Below are positions 15,943 through 25,525 of a stretch of 64,000 bases of DNA, piece by piece. The position numbers and the translations under genes are program-made. Within the stretch, counting starts at the first letter, position 1. Each line of letters begins with the position of its first letter. The notes under the pieces were generated by a model. The model was not told the origin of the DNA. It searched no databases and saw nothing but the letters and a program-made list of their open reading frames with translations. The stretch lies in the NCBI RefSeq assembly GCF_000425305.1, contig NZ_AUDE01000021.1:1-64000 (forward strand), in the 5' to 3' direction. This DNA is from Psychroserpens burtonensis DSM 12212. GTDB lineage: Bacteria; Bacteroidota; Bacteroidia; Flavobacteriales; Flavobacteriaceae.

Positions 15943-16870
15943 AGTACTTTTCTATATATTTTACAGCATTTATTTTATCGTTTTGAAGTTGTGCTTTAAG
16001 TAAAGTAACCGTTTCAAATTTGCATTCATTTCTTAAGTGGTTTAAGATTTCAACCTTTATTATTTTATCATAAAGATCTTTATTCAAATCAAAAAAGTGA
16101 ACTTCAATAGATTGTTTTTCACCTTCAAAAGTTGGATTCTTACCAATATTCATCATTCCAAAAACAGTTACGCCATCCATAACTGACTTCACGACATAAA
16201 CACCATCTTTAGGTATTAATTTATAAGTTTCCTGTGGGTCAATATTTGCTGTGGGGAAATTTAAGGTTTTACCGATACCTTTTCCTTTAATTACTTTCCC
16301 TGAGATAAAGTAAGGATATCCTAAATAAGAATTTGCGGTTTCAATATCACCCTCTAATAAGGATTGCCTAATTTTAGTAGAGCTTACAGCAACGTCTTCT
16401 ATGTCTTGAGCGGATATTTCTTCTACAGTAAATCCATATTTTTTTCCATAGATTTTTAGATCATCAATATTTGCTGTTCTATTTTTACCAAAGTGATGAT
16501 CATATCCAATAATAATATGCTTCGCGTTAAGCTCGTCTACGAGAATTTGCTTCACATAATCTTCTGCAGACAAATTAGCAAATTCCTTTGTGAATTTTGT
16601 AATGACGACATCATCTAAACCAAATTGAGACAAAACCTCTTGACGCTCGTCAATAGAATGCAACAATTTAATATCAAAATTAGGTTGCAATACCATTCTT
16701 GGATGCGGAAAAAAAGTAAGCACTATAGATTTTAAGTGTTTTTCTTTTCCGGTCTTTACTAGTCGTTCTATTATTTTTTGATGACCAATATGAACGCCAT
16801 CAAAAGTTCCTATAGTAATTATAGAAGGGGATTTGTGTTTGATATTTGTAGTGTTTGGTGTCAGAACCAA
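15935..16870 (-). CDS. ribF: Bifunctional riboflavin kinase / FAD synthetase
   Basis: A 311-residue enzyme that makes FMN from riboflavin and then FAD. The N-terminal FAD-synthetase nucleotidyltransferase part has IGTFDGVHIGHQKII and IIIGYDHHFGKNR, and the tail of that domain has SSTKIRQSLLEGDIE. The C-terminal riboflavin-kinase part shows KGKGIGKTLNFPTANI and GMMNIGKNPTF with the EVHFFDLNKDLY block. It is the first gene of a pair with the HTTM gene and is separated from the upstream protease gene by the terminator at 16907-16939. Confidence 0.95.
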   Translation of the reverse strand: MVLTPNTTNIKHKSPSIITIGTFDGVHIGHQKIIERLVKTGKEKHLKSIVLTFFPHPRMVLQPNFDIKLLHSIDERQEVLSQFGLDDVVITKFTKEFANLSAEDYVKQILVDELNAKHIIIGYDHHFGKNRTANIDDLKIYGKKYGFTVEEISAQDIEDVAVSSTKIRQSLLEGDIETANSYLGYPYFISGKVIKGKGIGKTLNFPTANIDPQETYKLIPKDGVYVVKSVMDGVTVFGMMNIGKNPTFEGEKQSIEVHFFDLNKDLYDKIIKVEILNHLRNECKFETVTLLKAQLQNDKINAVKYIEKYYE

Positions 16871-16906
16871 TTTTTTTGGTAAAAGTAGTTATAATCATAG
16901 ATAAAT

Positions 16907-16939
16907 AAAAAGAGGGTTGATTAAATCAACCCTCTTTTT
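16907..16939 (-). terminator. Strong hairpin terminator
   Basis: A 16-bp perfect stem, AAAAAGAGGGTTGATT/AATCAACCCTCTTTTT, with a single-base centre. A-rich and T-rich ends make it usable in both directions. It follows the M43 protease gene on the minus strand and precedes ribF. Confidence 0.88.
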
Positions 16940-16957
16940 ATAAAAATGTTTAAAATA

Positions 16958-18913
16958 TTACTCTTTGATAAACGGTAACGTTATCGAAGCAGCATCTTTT
17001 GTTATTCTAATAAAGTACATCCCATTGCTTAATGATGTTGTATTGATCGCAAGATCTTCGTTAGTAGCTATAGCTCTCTTAGTAATTGACTGTCCTAACA
17101 TGTTAACAATCTCATAGCTATTAGGTAAATTGTTCGTGTTCCCTAATTTGATATTTAATTGATTAGCTGACGGGTTAGGATATACGTATAAATTATTATT
17201 TAAGAAATAATCGTCAACGCTAAGAGCATTCGCACGGAAATTTAAGCTTTCTGTCCCTCCAAAATCGCCTCCAGAGGCAACCAAAGCACCAGTTACATCA
17301 TTTATTCTTAATTCATAAGAACCAACCCCATATGCACAGCAAATCCCATCATTAGCAGTATCGTTTATAGTAAACGTATAGCATTCATTTGTTCCTAATG
17401 GGATAGTAAATTCAAATAATGTGCTATCATTTGTCGTTCCATTATAAGGTCCTCCTGATTGTACAACAGCTCCACTGCTATCCACAAACTCCCATGTTGT
17501 CTCATTAGAATATGTATCTGTTAATAAACCAAAGTAAAGTTGCGTACCCTCTACTGACTCTGGAGCACTAGTTGCTGTATAATCAACACTTGTTATATCA
17601 TTACAGTTACGCTCATCTGCATTACCATTTGGAGATGCAACTGACACATTTAAAACATGATCTCCAACACTAGAAGAAATAATTGGAAGATCAATATCTT
17701 CAAATTCTCCATTTGCTAAATTACCTGTCCAAGAAATATCTGTTGAAGATCCACCATCAATATTGTATGAAATCATTGCTGAAGTTAACGTAACAGTTCC
17801 AAAATTTTGGATTCTAATATTAGTTACAATGTCACTAGTGCATGGCACATTAACAATCTCATTAATTTCTACACTTCCATCATTGCTTACATCCGCTAAA
17901 GGCGTACACTTGTCTGAAGTAACCGTGTTAGGTCGATTTGGAGAATTTGTTAAGGCTGAAATAACTCTAGCCTTTTGATCATTCGTAAAAACATTCATAC
18001 AAGAATCATCTGTATAATCCATGTAATTTCTAACCATATCTAAATCGCCACATGATTGGTGAGTTGTAGGGCAGCCAAAATTAGGATTATCTACAGCTGG
18101 CGTGTCAGCACATTGATCGCCTCCTGCACATCCACCTTGAAAGGTGTGAAATAGAGCTAAATAGTGACCCACTTCATGGGTCATTGTTCGTCCTAAGTTA
18201 AAATTACCAGGTATACTAACCCCTGGAGCATCATTACTTCCAAAATACGTGTAATTAGAAACGACACCATCGGTATTTGCAGGACCTCCAGGAAACTGCG
18301 CATAACCCAATAAAGAACCATCTGCAAAATTTACAGACCACATGTTCATGTATTGAGAAGCGTCCCATATAGTTGCAGGTTTTAAAACTGAATCTGTATT
18401 TCCACCAGGACCAGACCAAGTTGTGCTAACAGCAGACATGTTTACTCTGTCAATACCATTAGTTACACATCCATCTGGATTTTGTTTTGCTAAACAAAAT
18501 TCAACCTCAACATCTGCTCCGTTTGGATCGTTGTTAAATCCATTAGTTCCTGCCATGCGTCTAAAATCTTCATTCAGTACTTCAATTTGTGAAAGCACTT
18601 GAGCATCAGAAATATTAGCACCTGTTCCTATTGGTTCTCCATTGTGAATTACATGAACTACAACAGGAATAGTAAACTGCAGCGCTCTTGATGAGCCAGA
18701 TTCTAACTGTCTCTTAATTGCTTCAATTTTTGGAGCCATTTGGCGTTCAAAACTGTCGCTACCCATCATGTTTGGATTATTAATTAATAGCTGAGCATTG
18801 TATTCATCTGTAGCACAATTTCTCAGCTGTTCATTATTATTTTCTTGAGCTGTAAGGTTCAAACAAGAGAAAATTATTGCAAAGCAAATAAATTTAAAAG
18901 TAATGTTTTTCAT
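16958..18913 (-). CDS. Secreted M43-family zinc metalloprotease with T9SS sorting domain
   Basis: A 651-residue exported protein. A signal peptide (MKNITFKFICFAIIFSCLNL) leads into a pro-region and then a catalytic domain with the zinc site HEVGHYLALFH at residues 246-256 and a downstream Met-turn MDYTDDSC, which is the pappalysin/cytophagalysin (M43B) signature. Adhesion-like beta-sandwich modules follow, with a FLTDTYSNETTWEFVD region, and the last 75 or so residues (VDDYFLNNNLYVYPNPSAN ... GMYFIRITKD) are a type A T9SS sorting domain. The protein is therefore expected to be secreted or attached to the cell surface by the type IX system. It is monocistronic with its own terminator. Confidence 0.92.
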   Translation of the reverse strand: MKNITFKFICFAIIFSCLNLTAQENNNEQLRNCATDEYNAQLLINNPNMMGSDSFERQMAPKIEAIKRQLESGSSRALQFTIPVVVHVIHNGEPIGTGANISDAQVLSQIEVLNEDFRRMAGTNGFNNDPNGADVEVEFCLAKQNPDGCVTNGIDRVNMSAVSTTWSGPGGNTDSVLKPATIWDASQYMNMWSVNFADGSLLGYAQFPGGPANTDGVVSNYTYFGSNDAPGVSIPGNFNLGRTMTHEVGHYLALFHTFQGGCAGGDQCADTPAVDNPNFGCPTTHQSCGDLDMVRNYMDYTDDSCMNVFTNDQKARVISALTNSPNRPNTVTSDKCTPLADVSNDGSVEINEIVNVPCTSDIVTNIRIQNFGTVTLTSAMISYNIDGGSSTDISWTGNLANGEFEDIDLPIISSSVGDHVLNVSVASPNGNADERNCNDITSVDYTATSAPESVEGTQLYFGLLTDTYSNETTWEFVDSSGAVVQSGGPYNGTTNDSTLFEFTIPLGTNECYTFTINDTANDGICCAYGVGSYELRINDVTGALVASGGDFGGTESLNFRANALSVDDYFLNNNLYVYPNPSANQLNIKLGNTNNLPNSYEIVNMLGQSITKRAIATNEDLAINTTSLSNGMYFIRITKDAASITLPFIKE

Positions 18914-19117
18914 TTCCTGAATTTTAAAATAGTTTAGATTGGCAAATTAATGAAATTAATTGAAAACTTAATTTTTTGTTAAAAAAAATAAGCTTAATAG
19001 TTCTATAATTTATTTCCAAAAAAAAAGGCCTTCCTATCCTCTAATTCTTAATATTTTTTTGTTAATCTTTTTGTATTTCTAACACTATTAGAATATTTTT
19101 AAAGAAAAAATCTAATT

Positions 19118-19276
19118 ATGAAAATACAGCTACAAAAAGTTTTAGGCTTACTTATAACTATGACTATTCACTTTAGCTTTTTTCAAGACCAAATTTGGAC
19201 CAAAAGCAACAGAACAAGAGATAATAATACACCCTCAAAATTCCATCTTGAAACCCCAGATCAAACTTTTACTTAG
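19118..19276 (+). pseudogene. Fragment of a secreted-protease N-terminus (or a small secreted protein)
   Basis: A 52-codon frame begins MKIQLQKVLGLLITMTIHFS, a signal-peptide-like leader, and continues with QDQIWTKSNRTR and TPSKFHLETPDQTFT before TAG. The phrases (leader, then W-T-K, then PSKFHL) resemble the first 60 residues of flavobacterial reprolysin-type proteases such as the gene at 19381. It sits 104 bases upstream of that gene in the same orientation. I infer a decayed partial copy of a paralogue; it could alternatively be a real small secreted peptide. The remaining gap 18914-19380 shows no other feature. Confidence 0.45.
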
Positions 19277-19380
19277 AATACTAATTGTTTAACTACAAGA
19301 ATTCAACTTGCTTCTGTTAGAAGGTTACCAATACAATAATTATCGACTAAAATTAAAATTCACATAAAACTTCCAACACT

Positions 19381-22300
19381 ATGAAAAAAACATTAAACCT
19401 AATTCACTTATTATGTTTCCTGCTCATAACGCTATGTCTTAATGCCCAAAACAATGAATGGCAACAATTAAATTCTACTAAACAAATAGATGGTGTCACG
19501 TTAGAAAAGTTAAACAAAACCAACTTTAGTATATTTCAACTTGATATTGAAGCCTTAAAACTAAGACTAGTTGATGCGCCTTTGCGACGTTTATCAAATG
19601 GTCAATCGAACATGATTGTTAGTTTTCCAGATATAAAAGGACAATTTCAACAATATAGAATAGTAGAAACAACTATTTTCTCATCTAATGACAATACTGC
19701 ACAACATGCTAATATTAAAACATATTTAGGTTCTAGAACTGATCATTCTGGCACTAGAGTAAGATTTAGCGTCACACCTTTAGGTTTAAAGGCAATGATT
19801 TCAGAACCTGGAATGGAAGCCGTTTACATTCAGCCTGTAACAAAAGTGTCTAATGGACAGTATTTAGTTTATGATAGCGCGGCCAAGTTGAACTCATCTG
19901 ATACTTTTGAGTGTTTAACTGAAGATGTTGATATTTCAAAAAGAATTATAAGCAGTGAAGTATCGCGTGACGCAAACAATCAATTATTAAGAACGTTTAG
20001 AATGGCGATGTCTGTTACTTCAGAATACACAAATTTTTGGGATGATGGAAATAATGCCAATGGTAACGCACAAGCAGATGCATTAGCCCAAATGGTTTCA
20101 ACTTTAAACAGAACCAATGAAGTTTTTGAAGTAGACATGGCTATAACTTTTGTTTTAGTTGATACCGCAGATGATCCAGCATTAGATTTAATTTACTCTG
20201 GTACTGACCCTTATGGAGGAAATTTAAATGGTGATTTACAAAGTAATTTAACTGCTACGGTGGGAGAATCTGATTATGACATTGGACATTTACTAGCTTT
20301 TGGTGGTAACAATGGTAATGCTGGATGTATAGGATGTGTCTGCACTAATGGAAAAGGGAGTGGCTTCTCTTCTCATGGCTTTTTAGATAATGATGGAGGG
20401 CCTTACATGGCTGACTTTTTCGATATAGATTATGTGCCACATGAAATAGGTCATCAAATGGGTGCAAACCATACATTTTCTTTTAATTCTGAAGGAACAG
20501 GTGTAAATGCAGAGCCCGGAAGTGGAACAACTATTATGGGTTATGCAGGTATCACTGGGGCTAACGATGTACAGGACCATAGTGATCCTTATTTTCATTA
20601 TTACAGTATAGACCAAATACTTAATAATGTAAATAGTGGTGCTAACCAATGTGCAGCTATAACTGCAATAACGAACAATCCACCTGTTGCGAATGCAGGT
20701 ATTGATTTTACTATTCCAAAGGGAACAGCATTCATTTTAAAAGGTGCCGCTGCAGATGTCGACGGTGGAGATGCTTTAACATATACATGGGAACAAATTG
20801 ACAGTGGTGTTACTACTAATGGAACTTTTGGTCCTACTAAAACTTCAGGAGCCGTATGGAGATCAAGACCTCCAAATGTATCGCCTAACAGATACATGCC
20901 AATTTTAAGTAGAGTATTAAATGGACAGTTAACGGAATCTAATCCTGTTGAGACAGTAACGAATACCTCTTGGGAAACTGTTTCTACTGTTGGAAGACCT
21001 TTAAATTTTGCGCTTACAGTTAGAGATCGTTCAGAAGCAGGAGGTGTCGGACAGATGCCTCAATCTAATTTTGATGCAATGACTGTTACTGTTGATGGTA
21101 CTTCTGGACCTTTTGTTGTGACATCACAAACATCAAATGTGACATGGGATGCTGGTTCGTCTCAAACAGTGACTTGGAATGTCGCAGGCACAGATGCAGG
21201 TGCAGTAAATACACCGACAGTAAATATATTACTATCCATTGATGGAGGTCAGACGTTTCCATTCACAATAGCGTCCGATGTTCAAAATGATGGATCAGAA
21301 AACATAACTGTCCCTCTTACTGGAGGCGATACGTCTCTAGCTAGAGTAATTGTGGAAGGGAACAACAATATTTTTTATGCTGTAAATTCCAGTAATTTTA
21401 GTATTCAAGAATCTGAGTTTGTACTTACTGTCGATACTACTGAATTAGATATTTGTCAACCAAATGATGCTCTCTATAATTTTACATACAATACATTTTT
21501 AGGATTTAACGATACAACTACGTTCAGCGTTTCAGGGCTTCCAACTGGCACAAATGCTGCCATAAACCCAATGTCTGCGATCAATGATGGCACAACAGGA
21601 ACTATTACAATAAGTGGAACAAATGCTGTAGCAACAGGAAATTATTCCTTTAGTTTTGAAGGAAGTTCAGGCGGTATTACTAAATCGGTAGATCTCGTTT
21701 TGAACGTCTATAGCGACACTTTGAATTCTTCAATATTAGCATTACCTGCGAATGGAGCAATTGATGTTCCAAGTGATGGTATGCTCACATGGAATTTAGA
21801 TGACAATGCTGAAGAATACTTAGTAGAAGTATCAAATAATGCTAGTTTTGGAACCATCGTAGAATCTGCAACAGTACTAACAAACGCATATTCTACTACT
21901 TCACTAGCCTCTAATACAGAATATTTCTGGAGAGTGAGTGCTTCTAATAATTGTGTTACCGCTAATCCATCTTCCGTATTTAGTTTCACTACAGCAAACC
22001 TAACATGTGACACTTTTACTGATGATGTAGCTCAAGCGATTTCACAAAGTGGAAGCGGCAATTCTTATACTTCTGTTGTCAATGTTTCAGCAGATTTCCC
22101 CATTACAGATGTTAATGTAACTTTAGATATTACACATACATGGGCAGACGATTTAGATATAACTCTAACAAGTCCCAATGGAACTATAGTTGAATTGACC
22201 TCAGATAACGGAGGAAATGGAGACAACTATACCGCTACTGTATTTGACCAAGAGTCTACAAATGGATCTATAACAGGTGGTACAGCTCCATTTACAGGAA

Positions 22301-22716
22301 CATTTGTACCTGAAGGAGATTTATCTACTATTTATGGAGAAATGTCTGGTGGTGATTGGATATTAACAATTGTTGATGATGCAAATCAAGATGGAGGATC
22401 ATTTAATAGTTTTATACTAGAGATCTGTGTTCAAGGAACACTCTCTGTAGACAACTTGGAAAGCTCTATATCTGGGTTCTCGATATATCCTAATCCAAAC
22501 AACGGATCGTTCAATGTTAATTTAAACAGTTCTTCAAATAATACTATTTCTATAGAGGTTTTCGATATTAGAGGAAGAAAAGTATTCGATAAACGATATG
22601 ATAGCAGTCCAACAATTAACAAGGTTATTAATCTAGAAAACGTTCAATCTGGAATTTATCTCTTACAGGTTCGAGACGGGTTAAATAAACAAACTAAAAA
22701 AATTATTATTAACTAA
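19381..22716 (+). CDS. Secreted reprolysin-type metalloprotease with P-domain and T9SS sorting domain
   Basis: An 1111-residue exported protein. After a signal peptide (ending LCLNAQ) and a propeptide to about residue 200, the M12B-like catalytic domain holds the extended zinc motif HEIGHQMGANH at 354-364 and an IMGYAG Met-turn. Further modules are a PKD/Ig-like domain (VANAGIDFTIPKGTAFILKG, about 435-560), a beta-sandwich, a fibronectin type III-like domain (about 790-870), and a proprotein-convertase P-domain (TWADDLDITLTSPNGTIVEL, about 880-1015). The end (SIYPNPNNGSFNVNL ... GIYLLQVRDG) is a T9SS type A sorting signal. It probably degrades extracellular protein. The gene is followed by a bidirectional terminator shared with pth. 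Confidence 0.92.
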   Translation: MKKTLNLIHLLCFLLITLCLNAQNNEWQQLNSTKQIDGVTLEKLNKTNFSIFQLDIEALKLRLVDAPLRRLSNGQSNMIVSFPDIKGQFQQYRIVETTIFSSNDNTAQHANIKTYLGSRTDHSGTRVRFSVTPLGLKAMISEPGMEAVYIQPVTKVSNGQYLVYDSAAKLNSSDTFECLTEDVDISKRIISSEVSRDANNQLLRTFRMAMSVTSEYTNFWDDGNNANGNAQADALAQMVSTLNRTNEVFEVDMAITFVLVDTADDPALDLIYSGTDPYGGNLNGDLQSNLTATVGESDYDIGHLLAFGGNNGNAGCIGCVCTNGKGSGFSSHGFLDNDGGPYMADFFDIDYVPHEIGHQMGANHTFSFNSEGTGVNAEPGSGTTIMGYAGITGANDVQDHSDPYFHYYSIDQILNNVNSGANQCAAITAITNNPPVANAGIDFTIPKGTAFILKGAAADVDGGDALTYTWEQIDSGVTTNGTFGPTKTSGAVWRSRPPNVSPNRYMPILSRVLNGQLTESNPVETVTNTSWETVSTVGRPLNFALTVRDRSEAGGVGQMPQSNFDAMTVTVDGTSGPFVVTSQTSNVTWDAGSSQTVTWNVAGTDAGAVNTPTVNILLSIDGGQTFPFTIASDVQNDGSENITVPLTGGDTSLARVIVEGNNNIFYAVNSSNFSIQESEFVLTVDTTELDICQPNDALYNFTYNTFLGFNDTTTFSVSGLPTGTNAAINPMSAINDGTTGTITISGTNAVATGNYSFSFEGSSGGITKSVDLVLNVYSDTLNSSILALPANGAIDVPSDGMLTWNLDDNAEEYLVEVSNNASFGTIVESATVLTNAYSTTSLASNTEYFWRVSASNNCVTANPSSVFSFTTANLTCDTFTDDVAQAISQSGSGNSYTSVVNVSADFPITDVNVTLDITHTWADDLDITLTSPNGTIVELTSDNGGNGDNYTATVFDQESTNGSITGGTAPFTGTFVPEGDLSTIYGEMSGGDWILTIVDDANQDGGSFNSFILEICVQGTLSVDNLESSISGFSIYPNPNNGSFNVNLNSSSNNTISIEVFDIRGRKVFDKRYDSSPTINKVINLENVQSGIYLLQVRDGLNKQTKKIIIN

Positions 22717-22725
22717 AATATCACC

Positions 22726-22778
22726 TAATGGTAAATAAAAAAGGAGGCTCTCGGAGCCTCCTTTTTTATTTACCATTA
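22726..22778. terminator. Bidirectional terminator overlapping the end of pth
   Basis: A 25-bp perfect stem (22726-22750 with 22754-22778) around loop TCG. The GC core is GGAGGCTC/GAGCCTCC, flanked by A-runs and T-runs on both sides. It lies between convergent genes. The stop codon and last three codons of pth (22766-22778) form part of one arm, so pth coding sequence contributes to the terminator. Confidence 0.9.
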
Positions 22779-23332
22779 AACGTATTCATTGTGTTATTTA
22801 TTCCGGCTGTGCCAAATGACTTGATGAGTTCTACAGATGTTTCTAACCGTTCTGTAAGGGTTTTGTTTTCTTCATCAGTCCATTCTCCTAGCACATAATC
22901 GATCTGTCTTCCTGTACTAAACTCATCACTTATACCAAATCTAAACCTATTGTACTTAACTGTCTGTAAGGTGCTTTGAATATCTTTTAGACCATTGTGC
23001 CCACCATCGCTTCCTTTTGTCTTTACTCTAATATTTCCGAAGGGAAGATTTAAATCATCTGTAATGACTAACAGGTTTTCTAAAGGCACCTTTTCTTTTG
23101 TTAACCAATACTGAACAGCTTTACCACTTAAGTTCATGTATGTACTCGGTTTTAAAAGAATAAAAGTTCTACCTTTAAATTTATAGGTTGAAAGATCACC
23201 AAGTTTTTGAGTTTCAAACTTAAGATCTTCTTTTTCCACTAGAGCGTCTAATACTTTGAAGCCTATATTATGCCTTGTGTTTGCATATTTCTCGCCAATA
23301 TTACCTAAACCAACGATAAGAAATTTTTTCAT
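22766..23332 (-). CDS. pth: Peptidyl-tRNA hydrolase
   Basis: A 188-residue enzyme from the ATG at 23332 (MKKFLIVGLGN), the standard N-terminus; an eight-codon extension in the same frame lacks family similarity. It recycles tRNAs dropped from ribosomes as peptidyl-tRNA. Signatures are NTRHNIGF with the catalytic His, KPSTYMNLSG, TDDLNLPFGNIRVK with the conserved Asp, and GSDGGHNGLKDI. Its C-terminal codons fold into the shared terminator at 22726-22778. Following the gene order on this strand, prs and rplY lie upstream, the usual flavobacterial cluster. Confidence 0.96.
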   Translation of the reverse strand: MKKFLIVGLGNIGEKYANTRHNIGFKVLDALVEKEDLKFETQKLGDLSTYKFKGRTFILLKPSTYMNLSGKAVQYWLTKEKVPLENLLVITDDLNLPFGNIRVKTKGSDGGHNGLKDIQSTLQTVKYNRFRFGISDEFSTGRQIDYVLGEWTDEENKTLTERLETSVELIKSFGTAGINNTMNTFNGK

Positions 23333-23546
23333 AGGATCTGTTTCTTCTACATCCAACGATGTGGAGTTCCAATTAAATATGTTACGGATAAATTTCCAGA
23401 TAATAGTCGCGTTTAGGTTATTGAACCCATTATAATTTTTAATTTACTTATTTCCTAAGTCATAGCAATGATATATCTTTCAAAAATAATTTCATCTCAT
23501 TTTTGGTGAATAACTAAAACGCAAGGTGAGTTCTTTTTCAAAAATA

Positions 23547-23578
23547 AAAAAGCATTCTAAATAAATAGAATGCTTTTT
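23547..23578 (-). terminator. Terminator after rplY
   Basis: A 13-bp perfect stem, AAAAAGCATTCTA/TAGAATGCTTTTT, with a 6-base loop. On the minus strand it ends in a T-run 22 bases after the rplY stop codon. Confidence 0.88.
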
Positions 23579-23600
23579 AATATAATAGATAAAATAAGTT

Positions 23601-24239
23601 CTATTCTTGAGCTTCTGCCTCTGGAGAATCTCCTCCTTCAGCTGCTGCTTCTCCTTCTTCTAATTCTTCTTCATCGCTATCATCAACAACAGCTGTTCTT
23701 GCTGTCTTAATTTGAACAACAACAGTATTATCAGTATGAAGTATTGTATAATCTTCACCCTCTAAAGCCGTAACATACATTTTACCTCCAATTTTAAGTG
23801 GAGTAATATCTGCTTCTAAGAAATCTGGTAAATTTTTAGGTAAAGCTTTTACTCTTAATTTACGTCTGTTTCTACGAAGAATACCACCATTTAAAACACC
23901 TTTAGAAGTTCCGATGATATGCACAGGAATATCCACAGCAATTTCTTTATCTTCAAATAAACGGTAGAAATCTACATGTAGAATTCTATCTGTTACTGGG
24001 TGAAATTGAATGTCTTGTAAGACAGCGTCATAATTTTCACCGTTTTCTATGGCAATCACAACTGTATGCGCATTTGGCGTGTATACAAGTTTAGAGAAAG
24101 CCAATTCTGGTGCAGAGAAATGCACATTTTGGTCTCCTCCGTATAATACGCAAGGAACCTGACCAGCATTACGTAAAGCTTTCGTTGCCTTCTTGCCTAC
24201 GCCTTCTCTTTGAGATCCATTGATTGTAATTGATTTCAT
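23601..24239 (-). CDS. rplY: Ribosomal protein bL25 (general stress protein Ctc)
   Basis: A 212-residue long-form bL25. The N-terminal 90 residues ([34 protein letters not shown]) are the 5S-rRNA-binding L25 domain, and the following TL5-type beta domain has [20 protein letters not shown] and [13 protein letters not shown]. The last 25 residues are very acidic (Glu/Asp/Ala), as in many Bacteroidota L25 proteins. It belongs to the large ribosomal subunit central protuberance. It follows prs by 82 bases and has its own terminator. Confidence 0.96.
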   Translation of the reverse strand: MKSITINGSQREGVGKKATKALRNAGQVPCVLYGGDQNVHFSAPELAFSKLVYTPNAHTVVIAIENGENYDAVLQDIQFHPVTDRILHVDFYRLFEDKEIAVDIPVHIIGTSKGVLNGGILRRNRRKLRVKALPKNLPDFLEADITPLKIGGKMYVTALEGEDYTILHTDNTVVVQIKTARTAVVDDSDEEELEEGEAAAEGGDSPEAEAQE

Positions 24240-24321
24240 TGTTTATATATTAATTTAATTATTTACTCTTTATTGGTCGTTAAGCTCGTTACTGACTTTG
24301 TTATCAATAAGCCTATCGAAA

Positions 24322-25263
24322 CTACATTAAAAATTTAGAGCTAATAGATTTGTTATAATGCACATTATGCATTACTTCTGCAAATAAATCAGCACAGCTT
24401 AAAACTCTAATCTTTTCACTTTTTTGTTTCAGCGGAATTGAATCTGTAACAATTAATTCCTGTAATTTAGAATTCTCAATTTTATTATAAGCGTCTCCAG
24501 ATAAAATAGGATGTGTACAAATAGCTCTAACACTTAGGGCACCTTTTTCCATCATTAAATCTGCAGCTTTCGTTAAAGTTCCAGCGGTATCCACCATATC
24601 ATCGACCAATACAACGTTTTTACCTGTAACGTCACCAATCAATTCCATATGGGAAATCACATTAGCTTTTGCACGTTGCTTGAAACAAATAACCACATCA
24701 CTTGCTAAAGCTTTAGAATACGCATACGCACGTTTTGATCCACCCATATCTGGTGAAGCAATGGTAAGGTTCTCTAAATTAAGTGATTTTAAATATGGTA
24801 AAAATATAGTTGATGCAAAAAGATGATCTACAGGTTTCTCAAAAAACCCTTGTATTTGATCTGCATGTAAATCCATTGTAATGATGCGTGTAGCTCCAGC
24901 AACTTCTAGCATTTGAGCTACTAATTTAGCTGCAATAGGAACTCTAGGTTTATCTTTACGATCTTGTCTAGCCCATCCAAAATATGGTAAAACTGCTGTA
25001 ATATGTCTTGCTGATGCGCGTTTTGCAGCATCAATCATTAGCAACATTTCCATTAAATTTTTGGGTCCAGGATGTGTAGAACCAATAATAAACGTTCGTG
25101 TACCTCGTATTGATTCTTCATAAGATGGCTGAAACTCTCCATCACTGTATGTTGAAGTAATGACGTTACCTAAAGGCACACCAAAGGTTGCTGCGATTTT
25201 CTCAGCAAGTTCTTTACTTTGTCCGCATGCAAAAATTTTTGCGTCTATAACTCCGTTTGGCAT
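24322..25263 (-). CDS. prs: Ribose-phosphate pyrophosphokinase
   Basis: A 313-residue PRPP synthetase that transfers pyrophosphate from ATP to ribose 5-phosphate, feeding purine, pyrimidine, His and Trp synthesis. It has the ATP-binding YFGWARQDRKDKPRVPIAAK region, the metal-binding ITMDLHADQIQGFF signature and the PRPP loop VVLVDDMVDTAGTLTKAA. The length is that of normal class I enzymes. It lies just upstream of rplY on the same strand; an AT-rich region with TAAATTTG at about 25315-25322 may be its promoter. Confidence 0.97.
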   Translation of the reverse strand: MPNGVIDAKIFACGQSKELAEKIAATFGVPLGNVITSTYSDGEFQPSYEESIRGTRTFIIGSTHPGPKNLMEMLLMIDAAKRASARHITAVLPYFGWARQDRKDKPRVPIAAKLVAQMLEVAGATRIITMDLHADQIQGFFEKPVDHLFASTIFLPYLKSLNLENLTIASPDMGGSKRAYAYSKALASDVVICFKQRAKANVISHMELIGDVTGKNVVLVDDMVDTAGTLTKAADLMMEKGALSVRAICTHPILSGDAYNKIENSKLQELIVTDSIPLKQKSEKIRVLSCADLFAEVMHNVHYNKSISSKFLM

Positions 25264-25387
25264 TGGTAATGAATTATTTGCGATAATAAAACACGCTTTA
25301 ATTTAACGAGGTGCAAATTTAAGAATTTATTTGAACTGAAAAAGCATAAAACCTACTATTTTTGATTGATAGTAATAAATAATTTTA

Positions 25388-25395
25388 TAATTTTG
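25388..25395 (+). promoter_or_regulatory. -7 element of the tRNA-Leu promoter
   Basis: TAATTTTG fits the Bacteroidota -7 consensus TAnnTTTG and ends 12 bases before the first tRNA base. A TTTTTG stretch about 23 bases further upstream is at a longer spacing than the usual 19, so the -33 part is uncertain. Confidence 0.55.
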
Positions 25396-25407
25396 CAGTC
25401 CGAAATC

Positions 25408-25489
25408 GCTCAAGTGGTGGAATTGGTAGACACGTTGGATTCAAAATCCAATGTCGCAAGACGTGCGGGTTCGATTCCCGCCTTGAGTA
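25408..25489 (+). tRNA. tRNA-Leu (anticodon CAA)
   Basis: A class II cloverleaf can be drawn directly. The acceptor stem is GCTCAAG with CTTGAGT (one G-U pair) plus discriminator A. The D-arm contains GGTGGAATTGGTAGACAC. The anticodon stem TTGGA/TCCAA encloses TTCAAAA with anticodon CAA. A variable arm (TGTCGCAAGACG) and the T-arm GCGGG-TTCGATT-CCCGC follow. CCA is not encoded. Its last 13 bases and one following base form one att repeat of the island, which leaves the tRNA intact. Confidence 0.97.
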
Positions 25490-25490
25490 C
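25477..25490 (+). repeat. Left attachment repeat (in tRNA 3' end)
   Basis: CCCGCCTTGAGTAC covers the 3' side of the T-stem, the acceptor strand, the discriminator and one more base. It is identical to 40361-40374 and preserves a functional tRNA at this end. Confidence 0.9.
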
Positions 25491-25495
25491 TGTTT

Positions 25496-25525
25496 AAACC
25501 TGTTAATCATATGATTAACAGGTTT
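25496..25525 (+). terminator. Terminator after tRNA-Leu supplied by the island
   Basis: AAACCTGTTAATCAT and its exact reverse complement form a 30-base palindrome followed by TTATA. It sits just inside the island, six bases after the tRNA, and so replaces the chromosomal terminator that was displaced to 40381. The remaining 25526-25832 shows no gene or other feature that I recognise. Confidence 0.7.

Noticed and set aside
20383-20897. Minus-strand frames opposite the large protease gene
   Set aside because: They are shadows of the protease coding sequence, which contains the zinc motif and secretion signals.
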